A DNA stretch of 7,955 nt. Source: Burkholderiales bacterium (GTDB lineage Bacteria > Pseudomonadota > Gammaproteobacteria > Burkholderiales > JACMKV01). The notes beneath the pieces were generated by a model. That model saw only the letters and a program-made list of their open reading frames with translations, did no database searches and was not told the DNA's origin. Each line of letters starts with the position of its first letter. Position 1 is the first letter of the stretch. A program made the position numbers and the translations under genes. Below, in pieces: positions 1 through 5,365 of the stretch. The DNA is taken from the NCBI GenBank assembly GCA_014379915.1, contig JACMKV010000145.1, positions 1 through 7,955 of the forward strand, given 5' to 3'.

Positions 1-13
1 GCAGTTTACAGAT

Positions 14-55
14 GTGTTACCCATGTCTCCGAACAGGTGTTACCGATGTTGCCGG
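14..55. repeat. Tandem 23-bp-period repeat, probable IS-end remnant
   Basis: Two imperfect copies of a GTGTTACC(C/G)ATGT(C/T)(T/G)CCG motif start at 14 and 37, a spacing of 23 bp. Repeats of this form are, from memory, typical of the multi-site transposase-binding ends of IS481/IS3-like elements. No transposase reading frame is visible in the window, so this would be either the inner or outer end of an element extending left of position 1, or a solo remnant. The assignment to an IS family is recollection, not a search result. Confidence 0.4.
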
Positions 56-63
56 TCTATACA

Positions 64-145
64 CCAGCAAGTGGGGAGGGTGCAACCCGAAGTGTAGTCA
101 GGGATCGAGCCCACCCCAGCCCTCCCCAGCAAGCGGGGAGGGAGC
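64..145. repeat. G-rich direct repeat with CCCTCCCC/GGGGAGGG hairpin
   Basis: A 20-bp unit (CCAGCAAG, then a GGGGAGGG core) occurs at 64-83 and again at 126-145 with three differences. The second copy also forms a perfect 8-bp inverted repeat, CCCTCCCC at 120-127 and GGGGAGGG at 135-142, with a 7-nt loop. It has no coding potential and no T-run, so it looks like a dispersed intergenic repeat rather than a terminator. Confidence 0.5.
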
Positions 146-156
146 TAGAGTGCGAT

Positions 157-214
157 TGCCGTTCGACAAGCTCAGAGCCCGTCCCTTGATGCATTGATCG
201 AGGGGCGAACGGCA
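157..214. repeat. Imperfect long hairpin downstream of the anti-sigma gene
   Basis: The arms TGCCGTTCG (157-165) and CGAACGGCA (206-214) are perfect complements. A second stem nests inside (183-190 with 197-204, one mismatch or wobble). The left arm continues into TTCGACAAGCTCAG, a motif I remember as part of a widely dispersed proteobacterial intergenic repeat. It lies 17 bp beyond the stop codon of the leftward anti-sigma gene, so it may protect or end that transcript. No U-tract follows on the minus strand, so classical intrinsic termination is not supported. Confidence 0.45.
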
Positions 215-230
215 TTTAATCGGAGGTTCC

Positions 231-938
231 CTACAGCTTGAGCCAGCTACCCTGCAAAACAACCGCGCCCGTCGGAAGACCGGTTGGCGAGCCGCCTGCA
301 GGTTCAACGCTTACGGCAATGGCTTTGGCGTCATGCAGTGCACGTTGCGCGGGCTTGGACAGTTTTATCGATTGACTGGGCGCGCCCGATATCAGCCCCA
401 GCGAAACGGGCGGCGCATCCTTGGCGGCCGGGATGGCCCACAGCTCCAGCGACGTTCCGGCAGCAGGATCCGGCGGCGTCAGCAACTTGAGCTTGAAGAT
501 GGCAGGCTTGCCCGGCTGCGATGACAACAGCATGATCGGCGTCGCTTTCTCATCGCTGAGCAGTGCGAACGATACGGCGGGCGCCTGCGGCTGGGCGATG
601 AATCCGAAGTAGGCAATCATCATCAGCAAAGCCATGCTGCTGGCTAACGCGAGAGCGCGCCAGAAGCCGGTGCGCGTTACGCGTGGCGCGTTCAACTGCC
701 GTTGATGCTCGACACGCGTCTGGATCGCGCGCCACACGCGCGGCGGCGGTTCGATCTGCGGCAGCGCTTCGTTCATCGGATACAGCCGGCTTTCCCATGC
801 TCTCACCGTACGACGCAATGCCGAGTCGGCAGTCAGCAGCCGCGTGAATCGGCGCCGCGCACCGCCGTGCAAGACGCCCAGCACGTATTCGGCAGCGAGT
901 ATTTCTCGAAGGTCGGCGTTCTGATATCTCATTTTCAC
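231..938 (-). CDS. RskA-like membrane anti-sigma factor
   Basis: This 235-residue protein probably binds and holds inactive the ECF sigma factor encoded just upstream, releasing it on an extracytoplasmic signal. The N-terminal cytoplasmic part (about 1-90) carries the helical sigma-binding pattern of RskA-type anti-sigmas, with the AAEYVLGVL stretch at 15-23. It has no cysteine, so it is not a zinc-binding (ZAS HxxxCxxC) type. One membrane segment is predicted at about 94-114, followed by a periplasmic RskA domain containing the family-typical LELWAIP run at about 165. The start is a GTG at 938; an ATG at 932 two codons on is an alternative, and neither has a good Shine-Dalgarno. It lies 21 bp after the sigma stop codon and in the same reading frame, so it is probably co-translated. 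Family call is firm; the specific partner is inferred from adjacency. Confidence 0.85.
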   Translation of the reverse strand: MKMRYQNADLREILAAEYVLGVLHGGARRRFTRLLTADSALRRTVRAWESRLYPMNEALPQIEPPPRVWRAIQTRVEHQRQLNAPRVTRTGFWRALALASSMALLMMIAYFGFIAQPQAPAVSFALLSDEKATPIMLLSSQPGKPAIFKLKLLTPPDPAAGTSLELWAIPAAKDAPPVSLGLISGAPSQSIKLSKPAQRALHDAKAIAVSVEPAGGSPTGLPTGAVVLQGSWLKL

Positions 939-959
939 AGGTACAGCTTGCGCTGTTGC

Positions 960-1547
960 CTATACTCCGCCGTCTTCTGTTGAGAGGCAGGTCTTCAGCC
1001 TTTCCAAGCCGCGCCTGACCCAGGTTTTGACCGTACCTAGAGGTTGCCGCAGATGCCCGGCAAGCTCGGAGTGGGTCAGCCCATGAAAAAACGCCAGCAT
1101 AATGGTCTGGCGCTGCTTGCCGCCGAGCTGCTCCAGACATTGCGCCAATGCCTGCGCCTCGCTGGATCGCATCAGCAGCTCCAGCGGGCCGGCGCCGTCA
1201 TCTTCGCGCATTTCAATCAAGGTCTCGAAGTCGTCGGTGGTTTCGAAATGCGGCCGGCGCAACCAGTCGAGCGCACGGTTGCGCACGATGCTGGTCATCC
1301 ACGTCATCGGTGCGCTTTTGTTGATGTTGTAGTCTGCGGCGTGATGCCAGATGTTTACGAAGCTTTCCTGCAGCACTTCCTCCGCCCAGTCTTCGCGCCT
1401 CAATATACGCAGGGAAACGCTGAACAGTTTTGCCGAAGTGTTGCGATAAAGCGCGGCGAAGGCGCGCTGATCGCCGAGTGCGCAACGCGCGAGAAGATCC
1501 TGCAGCGGCGGGCTGATTGAATTTGCTTGCGGTATGGGACCGGTCAT
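960..1547 (-). CDS. ECF-type RNA polymerase sigma factor
   Basis: A 195-residue group 4 (extracytoplasmic function) sigma factor, directing core RNA polymerase to a small stress or envelope regulon. Region 2 spans about 20-100 (ALYRNTSAKLFSVSLRIL, then the AEEVLQESFVNIW core and a W-rich NRALDWLRR end). A variable linker follows, then region 4 at about 132-188 with the helix-turn-helix LTHSELAGHLRQPLGTVKTW. The typical sigma1.1 and sigma3 regions are absent, as expected. The frame is open to 1754, but the start at 1547 is chosen because its ATG overlaps the TGA of the upstream adenosyltransferase gene (ATGA) and the protein then begins at the usual ECF position; the upstream part is antisigma-free, Arg/Ala-rich and a frame shadow of that gene. 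It pairs with the anti-sigma gene downstream. Closest remembered type is SigK/RskA-like; the regulon is unknown. Confidence 0.9.
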   Translation of the reverse strand: MTGPIPQANSISPPLQDLLARCALGDQRAFAALYRNTSAKLFSVSLRILRREDWAEEVLQESFVNIWHHAADYNINKSAPMTWMTSIVRNRALDWLRRPHFETTDDFETLIEMREDDGAGPLELLMRSSEAQALAQCLEQLGGKQRQTIMLAFFHGLTHSELAGHLRQPLGTVKTWVRRGLERLKTCLSTEDGGV

Positions 1548-2113
1548 TGTTTCGCGATCTGCAGGCGCCGCTGCTGCCACAGCACGTCGGCGCATCCGAC
1601 GGCGCGATTCAGCACGCGGCAAATCACAAACAACAGATCGGATAATCGATTCAGATAGCGTTGCGTGAGCGCTGAACAGGTATCGGCTTCGGCCGAGCGC
1701 AGCGCGACCACGCTGCGCTCCGCGCGCCGGCATACCGTGCGCGCGAGATGACACAGGCTCGCTGCGCGCGAGCCGCCGGGAAGAATGAATTCCTTCAGCG
1801 GCGGCAACTCGGCATTGAAGCCGTCGAGAATCTGTTCGAGGCGCGTAACGTCGGATTCGGCTATTCCAGGATAGCCCGGCACCGACAATTCGCCGCCCAG
1901 ATCGAACAGTTGATGTTGAATGGCGAGCAGGCAGTCGCGTATCGGATCGGCGATGGTTTCGGCGAGCAGCACACCTAGCGCGGAATTCAATTCATCGACC
2001 TGGCCAATCGCTTCAATTCGCGCGCTGGTCTTGGCGACGCGAGAGCCATCGCCCAGACCAGTCGTACCGTCGTCGCCGGTGCGGGTGTAGATTTTAGACA
2101 GCCGGTGACCCAT
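1544..2113 (-). CDS. pduO: PduO-type cob(I)alamin adenosyltransferase
   Basis: This enzyme transfers the 5'-deoxyadenosyl group from ATP to cob(I)alamin, making adenosylcobalamin. It acts as a cytoplasmic trimer. The 189 residues match the PduO/MMAB length. The N-terminal ATP-binding signature is intact (TRTGDDGTTGLGDGSR, 10-25), followed by IGQVDELNSALG (36-47), the FILPGGS turn (109-115), CRRAER (128-133) and the C-terminal RYLNRLSDLLF motif (152-162), which contributes to the active site. The start at 2113 gives the MGHRLSKIYTRTGDDG beginning usual in betaproteobacterial homologues, although no strong Shine-Dalgarno precedes it. It is the first gene of an operon with the sigma and anti-sigma genes, with a good sigma70 promoter 36 bp upstream. 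No other B12 gene is nearby. The gene symbol is by family; mmaB or cobO-like names are also used. Confidence 0.93.
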   Translation of the reverse strand: MGHRLSKIYTRTGDDGTTGLGDGSRVAKTSARIEAIGQVDELNSALGVLLAETIADPIRDCLLAIQHQLFDLGGELSVPGYPGIAESDVTRLEQILDGFNAELPPLKEFILPGGSRAASLCHLARTVCRRAERSVVALRSAEADTCSALTQRYLNRLSDLLFVICRVLNRAVGCADVLWQQRRLQIAKQ

Positions 2114-2148
2114 TAACGATGGAAGCTCTGCGGGGGGATTGGAGTGCG

Positions 2149-2177
2149 ATTATAGGCAGTTTGCTGAAGTGTGTGAA
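2149..2177 (-). promoter_or_regulatory. sigma70-type promoter of the pduO-sigma-anti-sigma operon
   Basis: On the minus strand, TTCACA (2177-2172, five of six matches to the -35 consensus) is followed after exactly 17 bp by a perfect TATAAT (2154-2149). Transcription would start near 2142, giving a leader of about 29 nt before the ATG at 2113. The promoter lies just clear of the inverted-repeat element whose end is at 2193. Confidence 0.75.
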
Positions 2178-2192
2178 CTGGGATGGCGAGCA

Positions 2193-2336
2193 CTAACAGG
2201 CTGTTAAAAAATTACTGCGCTTGCCAATACTTCGTTGCTCAGGGCCTCAAAAATGCTCACGTACTACCGCGTACACTCCGCTTTTTTGGGCCCGCAGCAC
2301 CTTATCTTGGCTGCGCTCGCTACAACAGCCTGTTAG
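2193..2336. repeat. MITE-like palindromic element with 13-bp terminal inverted repeats
   Basis: CTAACAGGCTGTT (2193-2205) and AACAGCCTGTTAG (2324-2336) are perfect reverse complements. Pairing continues inward in patches: GCGC..GCCAA near 2217-2227 with TTGGC..GCGC near 2308-2316, GGGCC near 2242 with GGCCC near 2289, and a central GTAC..GTAC. The whole 144 bp can therefore fold as one long interrupted hairpin. There is no coding capacity. It resembles, from memory, a dispersed intergenic repeat of betaproteobacteria. It begins 7 bp after the ppa stop codon and may act as a transcript end for ppa. No convincing target-site duplication is seen. Confidence 0.65.
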
Positions 2337-2343
2337 CAGGACA

Positions 2344-2892
2344 CTAAAACATCGGTTTCTGCGCAGCGTTCTGAAAGCCCTCGATGCCTGCCATAATCTC
2401 GGCTTTGGCGGCATCGGCGCCGACCCAGCCTTCGACCTTGACCCATTTGCCGGCTTCCAGATCCTTGTAGTGCTCGAAAAAGTGCGAAATGCGCGCGAGG
2501 GTCAGCTCGGCCAGATCTTTCGGATCTTTGATATGCCGGTAGATATTGATGATCTTGTCGATCGGGACGGCGAGCAGCTTGCAATCCTCGCCGGCCTCAT
2601 CGGTCATCCTCAGCATGCCGACCGGCCGGCAACGCACGACCACACCGCTGATCAACGGCACCGGACTGACCACCAGCACGTCGACCGGATCACCATCGCC
2701 CGACAGCGTGTGCGGGATATAGCCGTAATTGCATGGGTAAAACATCGCGGTCGACATGAAGCGGTCGACGAACAGGGCGCCGGTTTTCTTGTCGAGCTCG
2801 TACTTGATCGGATCGGCGTTCATCGGAATTTCGATGATCACGTTTACATCGTTGGGAACATCGGTCCCTGAAGTTACTCGGTCAAGATTCAT
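2344..2892 (-). CDS. ppa: Inorganic pyrophosphatase, family I
   Basis: Soluble Mg-dependent pyrophosphatase hydrolysing diphosphate to two phosphates, which drives nucleic-acid and other biosynthetic reactions forward. Its 182 residues fit the bacterial family I size (about 175-180), which forms hexamers. Visible signatures include the substrate-binding IKYELDK segment (29-35), FVDRFMSTAMFYPCNYGYIP (41-60), the diagnostic metal-binding DGDPVDVLV (66-74), and the KDPKDLAEL and later HFFEHYKDLE helices near 122-146. The start at 2892 is supported by a strong AAGGAGGA Shine-Dalgarno five to seven nucleotides upstream. It is probably monocistronic: an inverted-repeat element follows its stop codon directly, and a divergent FIST gene lies 117 bp upstream. 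All key residues appear present. Confidence 0.97.
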   Translation of the reverse strand: MNLDRVTSGTDVPNDVNVIIEIPMNADPIKYELDKKTGALFVDRFMSTAMFYPCNYGYIPHTLSGDGDPVDVLVVSPVPLISGVVVRCRPVGMLRMTDEAGEDCKLLAVPIDKIINIYRHIKDPKDLAELTLARISHFFEHYKDLEAGKWVKVEGWVGADAAKAEIMAGIEGFQNAAQKPMF

Positions 2893-2966
2893 TGCTCCTC
2901 CTTATCCTCAGTTTTTGGGATTGAGATCGATGCCGCTGGCGTAGTCGATGCCGTTGGCAAGGCGTT

Positions 2967-2972
2967 ATTATA
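2967..2972 (-). promoter_or_regulatory. Candidate -10 element for ppa
   Basis: A perfect TATAAT reads on the minus strand at 2972-2967 in the ppa/FIST divergent gap, about 75 bp before the ppa start. No recognisable -35 hexamer lies 16-18 bp upstream, so the call is weak. The same AT-rich patch reads TATACT (2969-2974) on the plus strand and could serve the FIST gene, also without a good -35. Confidence 0.35.
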
Positions 2973-3009
2973 CTCGGCACAGCCCCGCCATTTTTCCCTC
3001 GCTTCCACG

Positions 3010-4155
3010 ATGCCCGAATTCAGCTATGCGCACGCCGCCGCCTCGACCTGGCAGGACGCTGCCGACGCGTGCCTGACACAGCTCGACGGCGTCGCGCAGG
3101 ACGCCAACCTCGGTTTTCTCTACCTTACCGACCATCTCGCCGATGACGCCAGCAAGATTCTCGCATATCTGAAACAGCACAGCAGCGTGCGGCAATGGAC
3201 GGGCGCTGTCGGCATCGGTATTTGCGCAAGCGGCTGTGAATACCTCGACCAGCCGGCGCTGGCGGTAATGCTGGGGACCTTTGACAAAGGCTCGTTCCGC
3301 ATTTTCTCGGGTTTGAGCAGCGCTGAGGACCTCGGCGCCCCATCGATGAACCGCGCCATGAGATGCGGTTCCGCGCCGGCCAATTTCGCTGTCGTGCACG
3401 GCGATCCAGCCAATGCCGCGATCGCCGAAATCATCGTTGAACTGACCAAACACATCGAAAGCGGATTTGTCGTCGGCGGCCTGACCAGCTCACGGCGCCG
3501 CAACGTGCAAATCGCCAATCGCACGCTGCAAGGCGGCGCCTCGGGCGTGTTGTTTTCGAGCGAAATTGTCATCTCGACGCGGCTGACGCAGGGCTGCACG
3601 CCGATCGCCAAGCCGCACACGATCACCGGCTGCCAGCGCAATCTGATCATGACGCTCGATGACCGGCCGGCGCTCGATGTCTTCATTGCGGACATCGGCG
3701 AAACCCTGGCGCGCGATCTGAACCGCGTCGGCGGCCTGATTTTCGCCGGGCTGCCGATTCCAGGCAGCAATCTTCCCGGGGGCCCCGACGGCGGCGGCGA
3801 TTATCTGGTGCGAAATCTGGTCGGCATCGATCCGACCAATAAAATCATTGCCATCGGCGATTGGGTCGCGCCCGGCATGTCGATGATGTTTTGCCGGCGC
3901 GATCGGGTTGCGGCGACGCTCGACATGGAACGCATGCTGACCAGCATCAAAAGCGGCCTGTACGGCAAGCCTAAAGGCGGTTTGTACTATTCGTGTCTGG
4001 GTCGCGGCGCCAGCCTGTTCGGCGACAATTCGGAAGAATTGAGAATGATCCGCGATGCGCTCGGCGAGTTTCCCCTTGTTGGCATGTTTTGCAACGGCGA
4101 AATTTCGCACAACCGTCTATACGGATATACCGGCGTGCTGACGCTGTTTGTCTGA
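3010..4155 (+). CDS. FIST domain signal-sensing protein
   Basis: A 381-residue stand-alone FIST protein. FIST domains are proposed small-ligand sensory modules, often linked to signal transduction; no enzyme activity is established. FIST_N covers about 34-220, with the characteristic GGLTSSRRRN turn (156-165), the GGASGVLFS strand (175-183) and QGCTPIAKPHTIT (194-206). FIST_C covers about 225-365, with VGGLIFAGLPIPG (240-252), DYLVRNLVGIDP (264-275), and the ending YYSCLGRG and GMFCNGEIS (358-366), typical of the family. No membrane segment or output domain is seen, so it would act in the cytoplasm through a partner. The start at 3010 has no clear Shine-Dalgarno but is the earliest usable one and precedes the domain directly. 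It diverges from ppa and converges on the CsbD gene, so no operon partner suggests its ligand. Confidence 0.88.
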   Translation: MPEFSYAHAAASTWQDAADACLTQLDGVAQDANLGFLYLTDHLADDASKILAYLKQHSSVRQWTGAVGIGICASGCEYLDQPALAVMLGTFDKGSFRIFSGLSSAEDLGAPSMNRAMRCGSAPANFAVVHGDPANAAIAEIIVELTKHIESGFVVGGLTSSRRRNVQIANRTLQGGASGVLFSSEIVISTRLTQGCTPIAKPHTITGCQRNLIMTLDDRPALDVFIADIGETLARDLNRVGGLIFAGLPIPGSNLPGGPDGGGDYLVRNLVGIDPTNKIIAIGDWVAPGMSMMFCRRDRVAATLDMERMLTSIKSGLYGKPKGGLYYSCLGRGASLFGDNSEELRMIRDALGEFPLVGMFCNGEISHNRLYGYTGVLTLFV

Positions 4156-4167
4156 GGGGCTCAGCGA

Positions 4168-4196
4168 GGCGCAGCCCGTTACCAACGAGCCGCGCC
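4168..4196. terminator. Symmetric hairpin between convergent FIST and CsbD genes
   Basis: GGCGC (4168-4172), GC and CGTT pair with AACG, GC and GCGCC (to 4196) around an ACC loop, giving 11 pairs with two single mismatches. It occupies the 49-bp gap between the two stop codons (4155 and 4205), the expected place for a bidirectional terminator. Neither side is followed by a T-run, so it may instead be a transcript-stabilising or Rho-assisting structure. Confidence 0.4.
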
Positions 4197-4204
4197 GGAG
4201 AGTC

Positions 4205-4387
4205 CTAACGCTGATTATCCTTTTTCAGATCGCTCTTGGCATCGCCATAGGTGGCCTGGGCTTTCCCGGCCGCCTGGTCGGCAAGACCTTTGGCCTGGGT
4301 TTTCTTGTCGTCGGTCGCCTTGCCAAAGCCTTCCTTCACTTTTCCCGCCACATCTTTCGCCCGTCCTTTGATCTGGTCCTTGTTCAC
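4205..4387 (-). CDS. CsbD-family small stress protein
   Basis: A 60-residue, lysine-rich, very hydrophilic protein of the CsbD family. Its founding Bacillus member is controlled by the general stress factor sigmaB, and its biochemical role is not known. The sequence shows the typical start (V/M)NKDQIKGRAKDVAGKVKE and the repeated A-G-K pattern (KATDDKKTQAKGLADQAAGK), consistent with an amphipathic or disordered protein. I choose the GTG at 4387 because AAAGGAG lies six nucleotides upstream and family members begin at exactly this NKDQ motif. An in-frame ATG at 4429 would add 14 unrelated residues and overlap a palindrome. It has its own candidate ECF-type promoter and diverges from the hydrolase-cbpA cluster. 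No cysteine and no signal peptide. Confidence 0.88.
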   Translation of the reverse strand: MNKDQIKGRAKDVAGKVKEGFGKATDDKKTQAKGLADQAAGKAQATYGDAKSDLKKDNQR

Positions 4388-4411
4388 TGAGGTCTCCTTT
4401 GGGGTAATGGC

Positions 4412-4428
4412 TGTGGAGAATCTCCACA
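4412..4428. promoter_or_regulatory. 17-bp perfect palindrome, candidate operator
   Basis: TGTGGAGA (4412-4419) and TCTCCACA (4421-4428) are perfect reverse complements around a single base. It sits in the 102-bp divergent gap, at and just after the expected transcription start of the CsbD gene and about 60 bp before the hydrolase gene. Arms of 8 bp with a 1-nt centre suit a dimeric DNA-binding repressor better than an RNA hairpin, though a 6-7-bp hairpin in the CsbD leader is possible. The regulator is unknown. Confidence 0.5.
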
Positions 4429-4431
4429 AAC

Positions 4432-4459
4432 ATTAGAGTGATCGCATAAATGCAAGTTC
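4432..4459 (-). promoter_or_regulatory. ECF/sigmaE-like promoter of the CsbD gene
   Basis: On the minus strand, GAACTT (4459-4454) is followed after 16 bp by TCTAAT (4437-4432). This matches the classical E. coli sigmaE pattern (GAACTT, about 16 bp, TCTRA) and lacks a sigma70 -35. The start would fall near 4425, giving a leader of about 38 nt before the GTG at 4387. Control by an ECF sigma is inference from the match; the local ECF factor is one candidate. Confidence 0.5.
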
Positions 4460-4489
4460 GGATGTTTCCTTCGTGACAAGCGACGAGCC

Positions 4490-5365
4490 ATGCGCCCCCT
4501 GATCATCACAGTCACCATCATTGCCGGCGCTTACGTCGCGCTCGTGCTGCTGCTTTACTGGTTTCAGGCGCGGCTCGTGTATTACCCGCAAATCGGCCGC
4601 GAACTCGTTGCCACGCCGGCCTCGGTCGGCCTGGGGTACGAGGAGCTCGCGATTCCGACGGCTGATGGCAAGGCCCTGCATGCCTGGTATGTCCCGGCGC
4701 ACGATGCGCGCGGCGTTGTACTGTTCGTGCACGGCAATGCCGGCAATATCTCGCATCGGCTGGTCGCGTTCGGCATTTTCAACGAGGTCGGTCTCGATAC
4801 GCTGATCTTCGATTACCGCGGCTACGGCAAAAGCCCGGGTCGGCCGTCCGAGCGCAGTACTTATGAGGACGCACAGGCCGCGTGGGACTACCTGACCATG
4901 GTGCGCGGCATCGCCCCGGGGCGCATCGTTATCTTCGGCGAATCGCTCGGCGGCGCGATCGCCGCCTGGCTTGCGGCGCGCGTCGAGGCCGGTGCGCTGG
5001 TGTTGACGTGCACGTTCACGTCGATGCCGGAACTGGCCGGCAGCCTGTATCCGGTATTCCCGTCAAAGCTGCTGTCGCGCTTCGACTACGGCACCGAGGA
5101 AAGCCTCGCTTCGGTGCACAGCCCGGTGCTGGTCGCCCACGCGCCGGACGACCGCATCGTACCCTTCGCGCACGGCAGACAACTGTTCGACGCGGCGCGC
5201 TCGCCGAAACAGTTTCTCGAATTGACCGGCGCCCACGGCGACGCGTTTCGCCTGAACCGCGAACGCTGGGTACGAACGCTGGGCCAATTTCTCGATCAAT
5301 ACTTGCAATCAGGGATCGCCGCCATACTTCCGCGGACGCAATACCAAAACGAAGCCACGCGATGA
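4490..5365 (+). CDS. Membrane-anchored alpha/beta hydrolase (YfhR/ABHD13-like)
   Basis: A 291-residue serine hydrolase of the BEM46/YfhR/ABHD13 type; substrate unknown, probably an ester or acyl compound near the membrane. An N-terminal membrane segment (about 5-25, ITVTIIAGAYVALVLLLYWF) precedes the fold, so the catalytic domain is likely tethered to the inner membrane. The oxyanion motif is HGNAGN (81-86), the strand DYRGYGKSPG (108-117) is typical, the nucleophile elbow is GESLGG with Ser152, the acid is Asp221 in HAPDDRIVP and the base is His249 in GAHGD. The triad is thus complete. The start at 4490 has only a weak GACGAG upstream. Its TGA overlaps the cbpA ATG (ATGA), so the two are probably translationally coupled. 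Residues after about 275 form a short non-conserved tail. Confidence 0.9.
   Translation: MRPLIITVTIIAGAYVALVLLLYWFQARLVYYPQIGRELVATPASVGLGYEELAIPTADGKALHAWYVPAHDARGVVLFVHGNAGNISHRLVAFGIFNEVGLDTLIFDYRGYGKSPGRPSERSTYEDAQAAWDYLTMVRGIAPGRIVIFGESLGGAIAAWLAARVEAGALVLTCTFTSMPELAGSLYPVFPSKLLSRFDYGTEESLASVHSPVLVAHAPDDRIVPFAHGRQLFDAARSPKQFLELTGAHGDAFRLNRERWVRTLGQFLDQYLQSGIAAILPRTQYQNEATR

Noticed and set aside
1548..1754. Upstream extension of the sigma factor to 1754
   Set aside because: It overlaps the end of pduO in another frame, has no family similarity, and the ATGA junction gives a normal ECF start.
2191..2347. CACTAA at both sides of the fold-back element as a target-site duplication
   Set aside because: The copies are not at equal distance from the terminal repeats (the left one overlaps the repeat), so it is probably chance.
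2221..2871. 216-codon plus-strand frame opposite ppa
   Set aside because: Its sequence is the complement of the conserved pyrophosphatase gene and starts inside the palindromic repeat.
3120..4110. Two long antisense frames under the FIST gene
   Set aside because: Low-complexity Arg/Ala/Pro composition and complete overlap with a clear FIST-domain gene.
4388..4429. ATG start at 4429 for the CsbD gene
   Set aside because: The GTG at 4387 has an AAAGGAG at good distance and coincides with the family N-terminus; the upstream start would lie around the expected transcription start and across the palindrome.
4882..5361. Upstream extension of cbpA giving a 484-residue protein
   Set aside because: The added 160 residues are Arg-rich frame-shifted hydrolase sequence; the DnaJ family N-terminus is at 5362.
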